Assembly (NCBI RefSeq): GCF_001514285.1
Contig: NZ_KQ949032.1
Span: forward strand, 310,001 to 374,000
Direction of reading: 5' to 3'
DNA length: 64,000 nucleotides
Origin: Streptomyces sp. DSM 15324
Lineage (GTDB): Bacteria; Actinomycetota; Actinomycetes; Streptomycetales; Streptomycetaceae
The stretch's first letter is position 1. Every line of letters begins with the position of its first letter. Shown here piece by piece: positions 38,168 to 46,654 of the stretch. A model generated the notes under the pieces. That model was not told where the DNA came from. It worked only from the letters and a program-made list of their open reading frames with translations, and did not search any database. The position numbers and the translations under genes are program-made.

Positions 38168-39399
38168 GAAGTGACCTCGCTGACCATGTTCGTTCTCTCC
38201 AGGGGGACCTCGGCCACGACCCGGAACACCCCGGGCCGGACGAACCCGGCCTCCAGCGTCCCGTCGACCTGCCGCAGCCGCTCCCGCAGCCCGGCGAGCC
38301 CCGACCCGCCCCCGCCGGCACCGTGGCGCACGGCCTCGGCCCCGTCGTTCTCCACGGTCAGCACCACGCGTCCTTCCGCGATCCGCAGCTCCACCGCACA
38401 CCGCCGGGCGTCCCCGTGCCGGAGCACGTTCGTCGTCGTCTCCCGCACCACCCAGCCGAGGGCCGACTGCACCTCACTGGGCAGCCCGTCCGCCTCCCCT
38501 CGCGTCTCGCAGTCGATCCCGGCGGCCGCCAACACGCTCTGCGCGCCGGTCAGTTCCACCGAGAGATCGGCCTCCCGGTACCCGCGCACGACCTCGCGCA
38601 CCTCCCGCTGGGAGTCCTGCGCTATCCGCTGCACCTCGATCATCTGCTCCACCGCCTCCGGCCGCCCCCGCCGGGCCAGCTGCACCGCAAGCTCCGCCTT
38701 CAGCGCTATCACCGCGAGGTTGCGCCCCATCACGTCGTGCAGATCCCGCCCGAAGCGCAGCCGCTCCTCGGCGACGGCGAGCCGGGCAAGGGTCTCGCGG
38801 GCCTCGTCGAGCCGGTAGACGGCGTCGAGCAGCCACACCGAGAAGAGCGCGGTGCCGGCGACGAGGCCGGAGGCGAAGAAGACGCCCACCACGCTGAGGA
38901 CGGCGGCGGGCAGCGGCACCTTCAGCGGGAGGCAGGCGACGCCCGCGCCGAGCGAGAAGCCGGCCACTATCGCGTACACCCGTCGACGGTCCCGCACCCC
39001 GAGCGGGAGGATGCCTGTCCCAATAGTCAGGACGAGGCCGAAAACGGCACCCGCGGTGGTGTCCACGCCCTCATGGTCGGGACCCCGTTGGGCGATCCAC
39101 AGGGCCGCCACCCCGATGGCGGCGGTGAGCGAGCCGAGCGTCCAGAGCAGCCGCACGGGCTGGGGACGCCGGCCACGCCTCCAGTCCAGCCCCCGGGACA
39201 CCGTCACCATGCAGAGCACGGCATGCACCGTGACCATGGTCAGCAGCGCGCCGCCGAGACCGGGTCCCAGGGAGCCGACGGCCGGCAGACTGATCCCGAG
39301 AATCTCGCTCACTCCGAAGAAGTGGAACGACCACCGCGTGTACGTCTCGAACTTCGCCGGTGTGCTCTTCCCCCGCCACCAGCGCCCCGGGCCGCGCAT
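38164..39399 (-). CDS. Sensor histidine kinase, HisKA_3 type (DesK-like)
   Basis: 411 residues. About five to six N-terminal membrane helices (residues 28-190) without a large extracellular domain suggest sensing within the membrane. The dimerisation/phosphotransfer helix is RLRFGRDLHDVMGRNLAVIALK with His221, followed by HATPase boxes VVRETTTNVLRHG and GSGLAGLRERL. Such kinases respond to membrane fluidity or membrane-active antibiotics. It lies between the permease gene and the response regulator with an ATGA overlap, so the four genes on this strand probably form one operon. Confidence 0.94.
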   Translation of the reverse strand: MRGPGRWWRGKSTPAKFETYTRWSFHFFGVSEILGISLPAVGSLGPGLGGALLTMVTVHAVLCMVTVSRGLDWRRGRRPQPVRLLWTLGSLTAAIGVAALWIAQRGPDHEGVDTTAGAVFGLVLTIGTGILPLGVRDRRRVYAIVAGFSLGAGVACLPLKVPLPAAVLSVVGVFFASGLVAGTALFSVWLLDAVYRLDEARETLARLAVAEERLRFGRDLHDVMGRNLAVIALKAELAVQLARRGRPEAVEQMIEVQRIAQDSQREVREVVRGYREADLSVELTGAQSVLAAAGIDCETRGEADGLPSEVQSALGWVVRETTTNVLRHGDARRCAVELRIAEGRVVLTVENDGAEAVRHGAGGGGSGLAGLRERLRQVDGTLEAGFVRPGVFRVVAEVPLERTNMVSEVTS

Positions 39400-39420
39400 C
39401 TCTTCCCCTCGTCCCCCGTC

Positions 39421-40281
39421 TCAGCGCCGTGGTTCCCACCGGAACCACCGCCGTACAGCAAACACTGCCAGTACCGTCCAGGCCAGGCCTGTGGATATCG
39501 TCCCCAGCGCCTCGTAGGCGGAGAGGTCGCCGGTCCAGCCGCCGCGTATCAGGGTGATCGCCGGGGACAGCGGCAGCAGTTCGCAGACCGAGGCGACCCG
39601 GTCGGGCAGCATCTCCAGGGGGACGGTCACCCCGGAGCCCATCATCGAGACCAGCACGAACGGCAGGGGGGTGACCTGGGCACTCTCCACGGTCCTGGTC
39701 AGGGCCGCCGTGAGCGCCCCCAGCGCCGCACAGAGGGCCAGGCCCAACAGGAGTCCCAGGACGGCGAGATGGGGAGCCTTCGGCGCGGGCACGTCCAGCA
39801 CCGCGGTGGAGGCCGCCACCAGCACCAGGGACTGCACCAGCCCCGTCACCAGGACCGGCAGCGCGGTCCCGCCCAGGATCTCGGTGTCCTGCAGCTCGCC
39901 GGTGCGCAGTCGCTTCAGGACCAGTTCCTCGCGCCGGACGGTGTAGATGGCGGTCAGGGCCGAGTACACCCCGAACACCAGGGAGAATCCGATCGCCGTC
40001 GGCAGCAGCACCAGACCGGTCGTCAGACCGACGTCCTGCACGTCCATGCTGTCGATCAGGGGCCCGAAGCAGAACGGCAGCACGAGTGGCACCAGCACCG
40101 CCGTGAGCAGCGTGCTCTTGCTGCGCACCAGCAGGGTCAGCTCGGCCCGCGCGAGGGCCGCCATCCGGCTCACCGGGGTCGTCACCGCGCCCCTGGACGC
40201 GGGGCCGGCCTGCGTGCCCCCGCTCCCGGCGCCCAGGGCGGTGCCCTCACCGGTCCCGTTGTTCACCGTGTTCCCGCTCAT
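39421..40281 (-). CDS. ABC-2 type transporter permease
   Basis: 286 residues from ATG at 40279-40281, overlapping the ATPase stop. A Gly/Thr-rich cytoplasmic start is followed by about six membrane helices: STLLTAVLVPLVLPFCFGPL, VLLPTAIGFSLVFGVYSALT, VLVTGLVQSLVLVAASTAV, LGLLLGLALCAALGALTAAL, PLPFVLVSMMGSGV and ISTGLAWTVLAVFAVRRW. It forms the channel of an ABC-2 exporter with the preceding ATPase. Linkage to a DesKR-type pair suggests export of a lipid or an antibiotic, as in linearmycin resistance. Confidence 0.92.
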   Translation of the reverse strand: MSGNTVNNGTGEGTALGAGSGGTQAGPASRGAVTTPVSRMAALARAELTLLVRSKSTLLTAVLVPLVLPFCFGPLIDSMDVQDVGLTTGLVLLPTAIGFSLVFGVYSALTAIYTVRREELVLKRLRTGELQDTEILGGTALPVLVTGLVQSLVLVAASTAVLDVPAPKAPHLAVLGLLLGLALCAALGALTAALTRTVESAQVTPLPFVLVSMMGSGVTVPLEMLPDRVASVCELLPLSPAITLIRGGWTGDLSAYEALGTISTGLAWTVLAVFAVRRWFRWEPRR

Positions 40282-41231
40282 GCCACAGCCCCCTCGGTCC
40301 TCGTGCGCTCCGACGCCTCCCGGGCGATGCCCAGGAACGCCTCCTCCAGCGATGCCGACCGCACGTCCAGCCCCCGCAGCTCGACCCGTGCCCGCTCGGC
40401 CCACACCAGCAGCGCGGTCGCCGTCCGCTGCAACTCCCTGGTCCGCAGCCGGACCAGGCGTCCCTCGACCTCGTGATCGCACACGCCCAGCTCGCCGAGC
40501 GGGGGCAGGTCGCCGATGAAGTACCCCTCGGGCAGCTGGAAGACGATCCGGGAGGGCTCGGCCGCGGTCACCTCGGCGGGTGTCCCCGAGGCGGCTATGC
40601 GTCCCTGGTGCAGGATGGCCAGCCGGTCGGCGAGCTGCTCGGCCTCCTCCAGGTAGTGCGTGGTCAGCAGCACCGTCGTACCCGAGGCGCGCAGGGCGCG
40701 GACCAGGTCCCAGGTGTCGCGGCGGCCCTCGGCGTCCAGGCCGGTCGTCGGCTCGTCGAGGAACAGCACCTCGGGGTCGCCGAGCAGTGCCAGGGCCAGG
40801 TCGAGGCGGCGCCGCTCGCCGCCGGAGAGCTGCTTGACCCGGATGTCCGCCCGGCCGGCGAGCCCGACCAGGGCCAGCGCCTCCCCGACGGGCCGGGCGC
40901 CGCTCACACAACCGCCCCACATCCGCGCGGTCTCGGCGACGGTCAGCTCCGAGGGGAACCCGCCCTCCTGCAGCATCACGCCGGTGCGCGGCCGGACGGC
41001 GGCCCGCTCGGCGTACGGGTCGTGGCCGAGTACACGGACGTGTCCGGCGTCGGGGCGCGCGAGGCCCTCCAGCAGTTCGACGGTCGATGTCTTGCCGGCG
41101 CCGTTGGTACCGAGCAGCGCGAAGATCTCACCGCGGTCGACGTGGAAGGAGATTCCACGGATCGCCTCGAACCCGCCCCCGTACACACGCCGGAGGCCGG
41201 TGACCTCAATCACGTGTTCATTCGTGTCCAT
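40278..41231 (-). CDS. ABC transporter ATP-binding protein
   Basis: 317 residues. Walker A GTNGAGKT (41-48), Q-loop VMLQEGG, signature LSGGE (135-139), Walker B VLFLDEP (155-161) and H-loop LLTTHYLEEAEQLADR. A C-terminal regulatory extension (about 215-317) is typical of drug-exporter ATPases. First gene of a four-gene minus-strand operon with permease, kinase and response regulator; the promoter lies between 41232 and 41330, where overlapping dyads (41275-41294 and 41291-41302) occur. Confidence 0.95.
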   Translation of the reverse strand: MDTNEHVIEVTGLRRVYGGGFEAIRGISFHVDRGEIFALLGTNGAGKTSTVELLEGLARPDAGHVRVLGHDPYAERAAVRPRTGVMLQEGGFPSELTVAETARMWGGCVSGARPVGEALALVGLAGRADIRVKQLSGGERRRLDLALALLGDPEVLFLDEPTTGLDAEGRRDTWDLVRALRASGTTVLLTTHYLEEAEQLADRLAILHQGRIAASGTPAEVTAAEPSRIVFQLPEGYFIGDLPPLGELGVCDHEVEGRLVRLRTRELQRTATALLVWAERARVELRGLDVRSASLEEAFLGIAREASERTRTEGAVA

Positions 41232-41274
41232 GTCTCAAGGCTCCCGTCGGACAGGGCCCGACAGCAGTGCGAGC

Positions 41275-41302
41275 TGTCATCACTCCGTATGACAAATGTC
41301 AG
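41275..41302. promoter_or_regulatory. Overlapping dyads upstream of the ABC/two-component operon
   Basis: TGTCAT-N8-ATGACA at 41275-41294 and TGACAAATGTCA (perfect) at 41291-41302, sharing a TGACA half-site. Candidate binding site for the operon's own response regulator. Confidence 0.55.
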
Positions 41303-41349
41303 GTGACGGCGGCACACGAAGGGGAACACATGATGACGAACACACGAAA

Positions 41350-41376
41350 AGACCCCGGTCCGATGGACCGGGGTCT
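41350..41376 (-). terminator. Terminator of tRNA-Gly copy 2
   Basis: AGACCCCGGTCC/GGACCGGGGTCT stem with a 3-base loop. Confidence 0.85.
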
Positions 41377-41384
41377 CCTTCCCG

Positions 41385-41457
41385 AGCGGACGACGAGGCT
41401 CGAACTCGCGACCTCAACCTTGGCAAGGTTGCGCTCTACCAACTGAGCTACGTCCGC
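41385..41457 (-). tRNA. tRNA-Gly(GCC), copy 2
   Basis: The complement reads the same 73-nt body as the copy at 37460 (anticodon loop CTTGCCAAG) but without an encoded CCA. The two copies flank the two-component/ABC operon in direct orientation. Confidence 0.95.
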
Positions 41458-41537
41458 ATTGCCTCCGACCGGCTCTCACCGATCGGCGCGAGCACCAGCC
41501 TACCTGATCCACAACCGTGGTCAGGACGGCGATGCAG

Positions 41538-41609
41538 AGCGGGTGACAGGAATCGCACACTGCGCCTTCCCCCTGGAAGGGGGATGTTCTACTACTGAAC
41601 TACACCCGC
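41538..41609 (-). tRNA. tRNA-Gly(TCC)
   Basis: The complement gives acceptor GCGGGTG/CACCCGC, anticodon stem-loop CCCCCTTCCAGGGGG (anticodon TCC) and T-loop GCGATTCCTGT. No encoded CCA; 72 nt. Confidence 0.92.
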
Positions 41610-41759
41610 GTGGCCTCCGTGAGCTGGGCTTTTCGGCCCTGCCCGGCGGCGTGCTCCAGACACTAGCCGACCATGTGGGGGGTAACGCAAGTCGGTTGTC
41701 CCCGGGCCGTGCTGACGGACCCGGGGGCAACCGCGGGAGCGGCTCGAACAGGGGCCGGG

Positions 41760-42077
41760 CTACTGCGCCTCGGCGAAGGCCTCGTAGACCTTCTTGGGGA
41801 TGCGGCCGCGGGCCGGCACCTCCATCTTGTTGGCCTGGGCCCAGGCGCGCACGGCCGCCGGGTCGGGCGCGACCTCCGTCTGCTTGTACGCCTTGCCGGA
41901 CTTCGACCGCTTGCGGCCGGCCTCCACGTAGGGCGCGAGCGCCTTACGCAGTTTCTTGGCATTGGCTTCATTCAGGTCGATCTCGTACGACTTGCCGTCG
42001 AGTCCGAAGGCGATCGTTTCCGCCGCTTCCGAGCCGTCGATGTCGTCAAAGAGAGTGACCACGACCTTCTGCGCCAC
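41760..42077 (-). CDS. Lsr2-family nucleoid-associated protein (LsrL-like)
   Basis: 105 residues. N-terminal oligomerisation beta-strands MAQKVVVTLFDDIDGSEAAETIAFGLDG, a linker, and the C-terminal AT-hook-like DNA-binding domain AVRAWAQANKMEVPARGRIPKKVYEAF with the RGR motif that inserts into the minor groove of AT-rich DNA. Lsr2 proteins silence foreign and AT-rich genes in actinobacteria. Its place before purS corresponds to SCO4076 (LsrL), the second Lsr2 paralogue of S. coelicolor. The AT-rich region upstream may be a target for autoregulation. Confidence 0.94.
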   Translation of the reverse strand: MAQKVVVTLFDDIDGSEAAETIAFGLDGKSYEIDLNEANAKKLRKALAPYVEAGRKRSKSGKAYKQTEVAPDPAAVRAWAQANKMEVPARGRIPKKVYEAFAEAQ

Positions 42078-42439
42078 GAATATCGGTCCCTTCGTGCGAC
42101 AGCTCTGCGATGACGTGCCAAGACGTCACGGAGATGTCGACTGTCCGCCAGTTATGGGGCAAAGTATCGGCTATTGCCAATTCATTTGTACAGTGCCCGG
42201 CAATGGAATGTGAAGCCCGACTAAATCTCTCCGCGTGTCCCGGCGCAATAGGGAACGCGGGTGCACCCCGGATCTTTCCCTGAACTTTTCGCGATGGCAC
42301 TGGTCCGATACCTGATCGTGATGACGCTCACGTAGATTCCTACAACTCTATGCGCGTAGAAATTTTGTGCGGGTAGTCTGAAGGCACCTGTCGGAGACAC
42401 CGCAGGAACCTGCTCAGCACCACACCACCGGGAGTGCCA
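42078..42439. other. Divergent promoter region lsr2/purS
   Basis: 362 bp without a gene, markedly more AT-rich than its surroundings (especially 42150-42240 and 42330-42380). TAGTCT at 42374-42379 may be the -10 of purSQL, and the near-palindrome CTATGCGCGTAG at 42348-42359 lies about where its -35 would be. No purine riboswitch was recognised. Confidence 0.5.
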
Positions 42440-42703
42440 GTGGCACGCGTCGTAGTCGACGTCATGCTCAAGCCGGAGATCCTCGACCCCCAGGGCCAGG
42501 CGGTGCAGCGCGCACTGCCGCGCCTGGGTTTCGAAGGCATCTCCGACGTACGTCAGGGAAAGCGATTCGAACTGGAAGTTGACGGGCCGGTCGACGAGGC
42601 CGCCCTCGCCCGCATCCACGATCTTGCGGAATCCTTCCTCGCCAACACCGTGATCGAGGACTTCACCGTCAAGGTGGAGGAAGTCGCGGAGGCCGCGAAG
42701 TGA
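42440..42703 (+). CDS. purS: Phosphoribosylformylglycinamidine synthase subunit PurS
   Basis: 87 residues from the GTG at 42440, five bases after GGGAG; a GTG at 42434 overlaps that site and is rejected. Typical PurS: VVVDVMLKPEILDPQGQAVQRALPRLGF and VRQGKRFELEVDG. PurS forms a dimer bridging PurQ and PurL to channel ammonia for FGAM synthesis (step 4). Its stop overlaps purQ (GTGA), and purQ overlaps purL (ATGA), so the three subunits are translationally coupled. Confidence 0.95.
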   Translation: MARVVVDVMLKPEILDPQGQAVQRALPRLGFEGISDVRQGKRFELEVDGPVDEAALARIHDLAESFLANTVIEDFTVKVEEVAEAAK

Positions 42704-43380
42704 CCGCTCGTATTGGCGTCGTCACTTTCCCGGGCAGCCTCGACGACCGGGACACCCAGCGCGCGATCCGTCTCGCGGGCGCGGAACCGGTCGCCCTCTG
42801 GCACAAGGACAAGAGCCTCCACCAGGTCGACGCGGTCGTCCTGCCCGGCGGTTTCTCGTACGGCGACTATCTGCGCGCCGGTGCCATCTCCCGCTTCTCG
42901 CCGGTGATGGAGACCGTGATCGAGCAGGCGAAGGCCGGCCTTCCGGTCCTCGGCATCTGCAACGGCTTCCAGATCCTCACCGAGGCCCATCTGCTGCCCG
43001 GCGGGATGCTCGGCAACGACCACCTCCACTTCATCTGCCGCGACCAGAAGCTGCGGGTGGAGAACGCGGAGACCGCCTGGACCGCCGACTACACGGCCGG
43101 CCAGGAGATCCACATCCCGCTGAAGAACATGGACGGCCGTTACGTCGCCGACGCCTACACGCTCGACAAGCTGGAGGCGGAGGGCCGGGTGGTCTTCCGG
43201 TACCTGGACTTCAACCCCAACGGCAGCCTCCGTGACATCGCCGGCATCACCAACGAGGCCGGCAACGTCGTAGGCCTCATGCCGCACCCGGAGCACGCCG
43301 TCGAGCCCCTCATCGGGTCCGGCCGCACCGACGGTCTCCCGTTCTTCACCTCGATCCTCAAGAAGCTGGTCAACGCATGA
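42700..43380 (+). CDS. purQ: Phosphoribosylformylglycinamidine synthase subunit PurQ (glutaminase)
   Basis: 226 residues. Class I glutamine amidotransferase with nucleophile Cys87 in LGICNGFQIL and the His/Glu pair in LMPHPEHAVEPL. VVLPGGFSYGDYLRAGA is the PurQ signature. It releases ammonia from glutamine for PurL. GTG start overlapping the purS stop; stop overlapping the purL start. Confidence 0.97.
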   Translation: MTARIGVVTFPGSLDDRDTQRAIRLAGAEPVALWHKDKSLHQVDAVVLPGGFSYGDYLRAGAISRFSPVMETVIEQAKAGLPVLGICNGFQILTEAHLLPGGMLGNDHLHFICRDQKLRVENAETAWTADYTAGQEIHIPLKNMDGRYVADAYTLDKLEAEGRVVFRYLDFNPNGSLRDIAGITNEAGNVVGLMPHPEHAVEPLIGSGRTDGLPFFTSILKKLVNA

Positions 43381-45635
43381 GCCGGACGCCTCTGGACACG
43401 GTCGAGCACGCGGCCGCGACCCCCGACGTCGAGCTGCCCTGGGCCGAACTCGGCCTGAAGAAGGACGAGTACGAGCGGGTGGTGGAGATCCTCGGCCGCC
43501 GCCCCACCGGCGCCGAGCTCGCCATGTACTCCGTCATGTGGTCGGAGCACTGCTCCTACAAGTCGTCCAAGGTGCACCTGCGCCAGTTCGGCGAGAAGGC
43601 CCCGCAGAGCGACGCGCTCCTCGTCGGCATCGGCGAGAACGCGGGCGTGGTCGACGTCGGCCAGGGTTACGCGGTCACCTTCAAGGTCGAGTCGCACAAC
43701 CACCCGTCCTACGTCGAGCCCTACCAGGGCGCGGCCACCGGTGTCGGCGGCATCGTCCGCGACATCATCGCCATGGGTGCCCGCCCCGTCGCGGTCGTCG
43801 ACCCGCTGCGCTTCGGCGCCGCCGACCACCCCGACACCAAGCGCGTCCTGCCGGGCGTCGTCGCGGGCATCGGCGGCTACGGCAACTGCCTGGGCCTGCC
43901 GAACATCGGCGGCGAGGTCGTCTTCGACGCCTGCTACCAGGGCAACCCGCTGGTCAACGCCGGTGCCATCGGCGTCATGCGGCACGAGGACATCCACCTC
44001 GCGAAGGCCTCCGGCGCAGGCAACAAGGTCATCCTCTACGGCGCCCGCACCGGCGGCGACGGCATCGGCGGCGCGTCGATCCTCGCCTCCGAGACCTTCG
44101 ACGACGCCAAGCCCTCGAAGCGCCCCGCCGTCCAGGTCGGCGACCCCTTCCAGGAGAAGCTCCTCATCGAGTGCACCCTGGAGGCCTTCCAGGAGAAGCT
44201 CGTCGTCGGCATCCAGGACCTCGGCGCGGCCGGTCTGTCCTGCGCCACCAGCGAGCTCGCCTCCAACGGCTCCGGCGGTATGCGCGTCACCCTCGACGAC
44301 GTCCCGCTGCGCGACTCGACCCTCTCGCCCGAGGAAATCCTCATGAGCGAGTCGCAGGAACGCATGTGCGCCGTCGTCGAGCCCGAGAAGGTCGACCGGT
44401 TCCTCGAGATCTGCGACAAGTGGGACGTCATCGCCACCGTCATCGGTGAGGTGACCGACGGCGACCGCCTGGAGATCTTCTGGCACGGCGGCAAGATCGT
44501 CGACGTCGACCCGCGCACGGTGGCCCACGACGGCCCGGTCTACGAGCGCCCGTACGCCCGCCCGGACTGGCAGGACGCCCTCCAGGCCGACGACGCGAAC
44601 AAGCTGCCCAGGCCGCGGACGGGTGAGGAGCTCAAGGACCAGGTCCTCAAGCTCGTCTCGTCTCCCAACCAGGCCTCCAAGAAGTGGATCACCTCGCAGT
44701 ACGACCACTTCGTCCAGGGCAACACCGTCCTCGCCCAGCCCGAGGACTCCGGCATGATCCGGATCGACGAGGAGTCGGGCCTCGGCGTCGCCATCGCGAC
44801 CGACGGCAACGGCCGGTACGCCAAGCTCGACCCGTACCACGGCGCCCAGCTCGCACTCGCCGAGGCGTACCGCAACGTCGCCACGACCGGCGCCAAGCCG
44901 CTCGCCGTCTCCGACTGCCTGAACTTCGGCTCGCCCGAGGACCCGGCCGTCATGTGGCAGTTCGCGGAGGCCGTCCGCGGTCTGGCGGACGCCTGCCTGC
45001 AGCTCGGCACCCCGGTGACCGGCGGCAACGTCTCCCTCTACAACCAGACGGGCGAGGTCGCCATCCACCCGACCCCGGTGGTCGCGGTCCTCGGTGTCAT
45101 CGACGACGTCGCCCGCCGCACCCCGGTCGCCTTCCAGGAGGAGGGCCAGCTGCTCTACCTCCTCGGCGACACCCGCGAGGAGTTCGGCGGCTCGGCCTGG
45201 TCCCAGGTCGTCCACGACCACCTCGGCGGCCTGCCCCCGAAGGTGGACCTGGAGCGCGAGCGCCTGCTCGCCGAGATCCTGATCTCCGCCTCGCGCGACG
45301 GGATGATCGACTCCGCGCACGACCTGTCCGACGGCGGTCTCGTCCAGGCGGTCGTCGAGTCGGCGCTGCTCGGCGGCAAGGGCGCGCGTCTGGTCGTACC
45401 GGACGGGCTCGACGCCTTCACCTTCCTGTTCTCCGAGTCCGCCGGCCGCGCCGTCGTCGCGGTCCCGCGCTCGGAGGAGGTCCGCTTCAACGACATGTGC
45501 GGCGCCCGGGGCCTCCCGGTCACCCGCATCGGTGTCGTCGACGGCGACACGGTGGACGTCCAGGGCGAGTTCGCGCTCACCCTGGAGGAGCTGCGCACGG
45601 CGCACGAGGCGACCATCCCGGGGCTGCTCGCGTAG
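43377..45635 (+). CDS. purL: Phosphoribosylformylglycinamidine synthase subunit PurL
   Basis: 752 residues, the small PurL form that works with PurS and PurQ. Key segments: MWSEHCSYKSSK, FKVESHNHPSYVEPYQGAATGVGGI, YGARTGGDGIGGAS and, in the second half, DCLNFGSPEDPAVMWQF and GGNVSLYNQTG. It aminates FGAR to FGAM with ATP. The gene is complete; a hairpin follows at 45660. Confidence 0.97.
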   Translation: MSRTPLDTVEHAAATPDVELPWAELGLKKDEYERVVEILGRRPTGAELAMYSVMWSEHCSYKSSKVHLRQFGEKAPQSDALLVGIGENAGVVDVGQGYAVTFKVESHNHPSYVEPYQGAATGVGGIVRDIIAMGARPVAVVDPLRFGAADHPDTKRVLPGVVAGIGGYGNCLGLPNIGGEVVFDACYQGNPLVNAGAIGVMRHEDIHLAKASGAGNKVILYGARTGGDGIGGASILASETFDDAKPSKRPAVQVGDPFQEKLLIECTLEAFQEKLVVGIQDLGAAGLSCATSELASNGSGGMRVTLDDVPLRDSTLSPEEILMSESQERMCAVVEPEKVDRFLEICDKWDVIATVIGEVTDGDRLEIFWHGGKIVDVDPRTVAHDGPVYERPYARPDWQDALQADDANKLPRPRTGEELKDQVLKLVSSPNQASKKWITSQYDHFVQGNTVLAQPEDSGMIRIDEESGLGVAIATDGNGRYAKLDPYHGAQLALAEAYRNVATTGAKPLAVSDCLNFGSPEDPAVMWQFAEAVRGLADACLQLGTPVTGGNVSLYNQTGEVAIHPTPVVAVLGVIDDVARRTPVAFQEEGQLLYLLGDTREEFGGSAWSQVVHDHLGGLPPKVDLERERLLAEILISASRDGMIDSAHDLSDGGLVQAVVESALLGGKGARLVVPDGLDAFTFLFSESAGRAVVAVPRSEEVRFNDMCGARGLPVTRIGVVDGDTVDVQGEFALTLEELRTAHEATIPGLLA

Positions 45636-45659
45636 CCGAACGCCGACGCCGTACGACGC

Positions 45660-45695
45660 TGAGGGCCCCGACCGCCGAGACGGCCGGGGCCCTCA
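45660..45695 (+). terminator. Terminator after purL
   Basis: TGAGGGCCCC and CCG pair with CGG and GGGGCCCTCA around a short loop, 25 bases after the stop. Confidence 0.85.
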
Positions 45696-45835
45696 CCGCT
45701 TCCCGCAGCCGCGCCGACACCGGCTTCGCCCCCGCCCCGATCACGGGCACCCGGGCCCGGGCCCGACCGGGTCGCGGGGACGAGCCCGGCGCCAGCTTCG
45801 AGGGGGAGGGGCGCTCGCGCAGGTCCCGGTGGTGC

Positions 45836-46230
45836 CGGAGTGGCGGGAGGGCGCGCCTGGCTCCTGGGAGCGGGGGCGTCTCCGCGTCCCGCATCATCAC
45901 GGGCGCCCCGGGCTCCAGCCCGGCCACGTCGCTGCGGAGTCCCGTACTACCTCGGGCCACCCCGGGTTCCGTCCGGCCGGGGCGCGGGCGGAATCACCGG
46001 GGTGGCTCGCTCGCAAGAGGGGGGCTCCCTCGCGCGCCCCAGCGATGTCGGAGTGGCGGGGGCCCGGCCAGCCGCCCCCAGCGGTGGCGCCGTCGGGTCC
46101 CGCACCAGCTGCGAACGCCCTGGGCTCCCGCTCAGCCACGACGCAGGCGGCGTCACCGGCGGCTCGCACGAGGGGCGCTCGCGCGGGCACCACGGTGTCG
46201 GAGTGGCGGGAGGGACTGCCGGCCCCCTGG
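45836..46230. repeat. Three long degenerate direct repeats (GGAGTGGCGGG-containing)
   Basis: The string TG(C/T)CGGAGTGGCGGG occurs at about 45834, 46048 and 46196, each within a similar block (CTCGCGC...GGAGTGGCGGG...GTCCCGC). Spacing is roughly 150-215 bp. Non-coding. Confidence 0.55.
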
Positions 46231-46294
46231 AGCGGTGCCGTCCACGACGGCGCGGGTCGCGGGCCGGGCGACTGGGGCGGCTGGGCGGCCCGCC

Positions 46295-46470
46295 CGTCGG
46301 GGTCTCGCCCGTGGTGCCGCGTCCGTCGGGGTCTCGCCTGTGGTGGCGCGTCCGTCGGGGTCTCGCCCGTGGTGTCGCGCCCGCGGCGGTCTCGCCCGTC
46401 GGAGTCTCGCCTGTGGCCCCGCGCCCATCGGGGTCTCGCCCGTGGCGCCGCGCACGTCGAGGTCGAGCGC
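46295..46470. repeat. 29-bp tandem repeat array
   Basis: Units start at 46295, 46324 and 46353 with CGTCGGGGTCTCGCC(C/T)GTGG, followed by decayed copies up to about 46470. The 29-bp period is not a multiple of three, so it does not encode a repeated peptide. There are no spacers, so it is not a CRISPR. Confidence 0.75.
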
Positions 46471-46654
46471 GTGGGGGGCGACCCCTGGTGAAGGGGCAGG
46501 TGGGGATCGCCCCGGCGGCCCGGGCTCGCCGAGGTGTGCCCTCGCCGGTGGGCGGCCCGCCCCCGGCGTCCAGGGCACGCCGTGCGTCGGCTGAAGGGCC
46601 AGCCGGCTCGGGCCGGCCGACCCGGTCCGCACGGCAAGGCCTAGGCTCACCGTC

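Larger units (their letters stand above)
45636..46654. other. 1-kb repeat-rich intergenic region between purL and the SCP2-like gene
   Basis: After the purL terminator, the region has two families of degenerate direct repeats (see separate entries) and no convincing gene. Long open frames occur on both strands but shift frame with each repeat unit and lack family resemblance. Confidence 0.65.

Noticed and set aside
42078..42439. Purine riboswitch upstream of purSQL
   Set aside because: I found neither the conserved three-way junction core nor a PRPP/guanidine-type motif; only short dyads.
43155..45605. Long minus-strand ORF opposite purL
   Set aside because: Antisense shadow of a complete purL.
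46295..46470. CRISPR array
   Set aside because: The 29-bp units are directly adjacent with no spacers and decay gradually; no cas genes are nearby.
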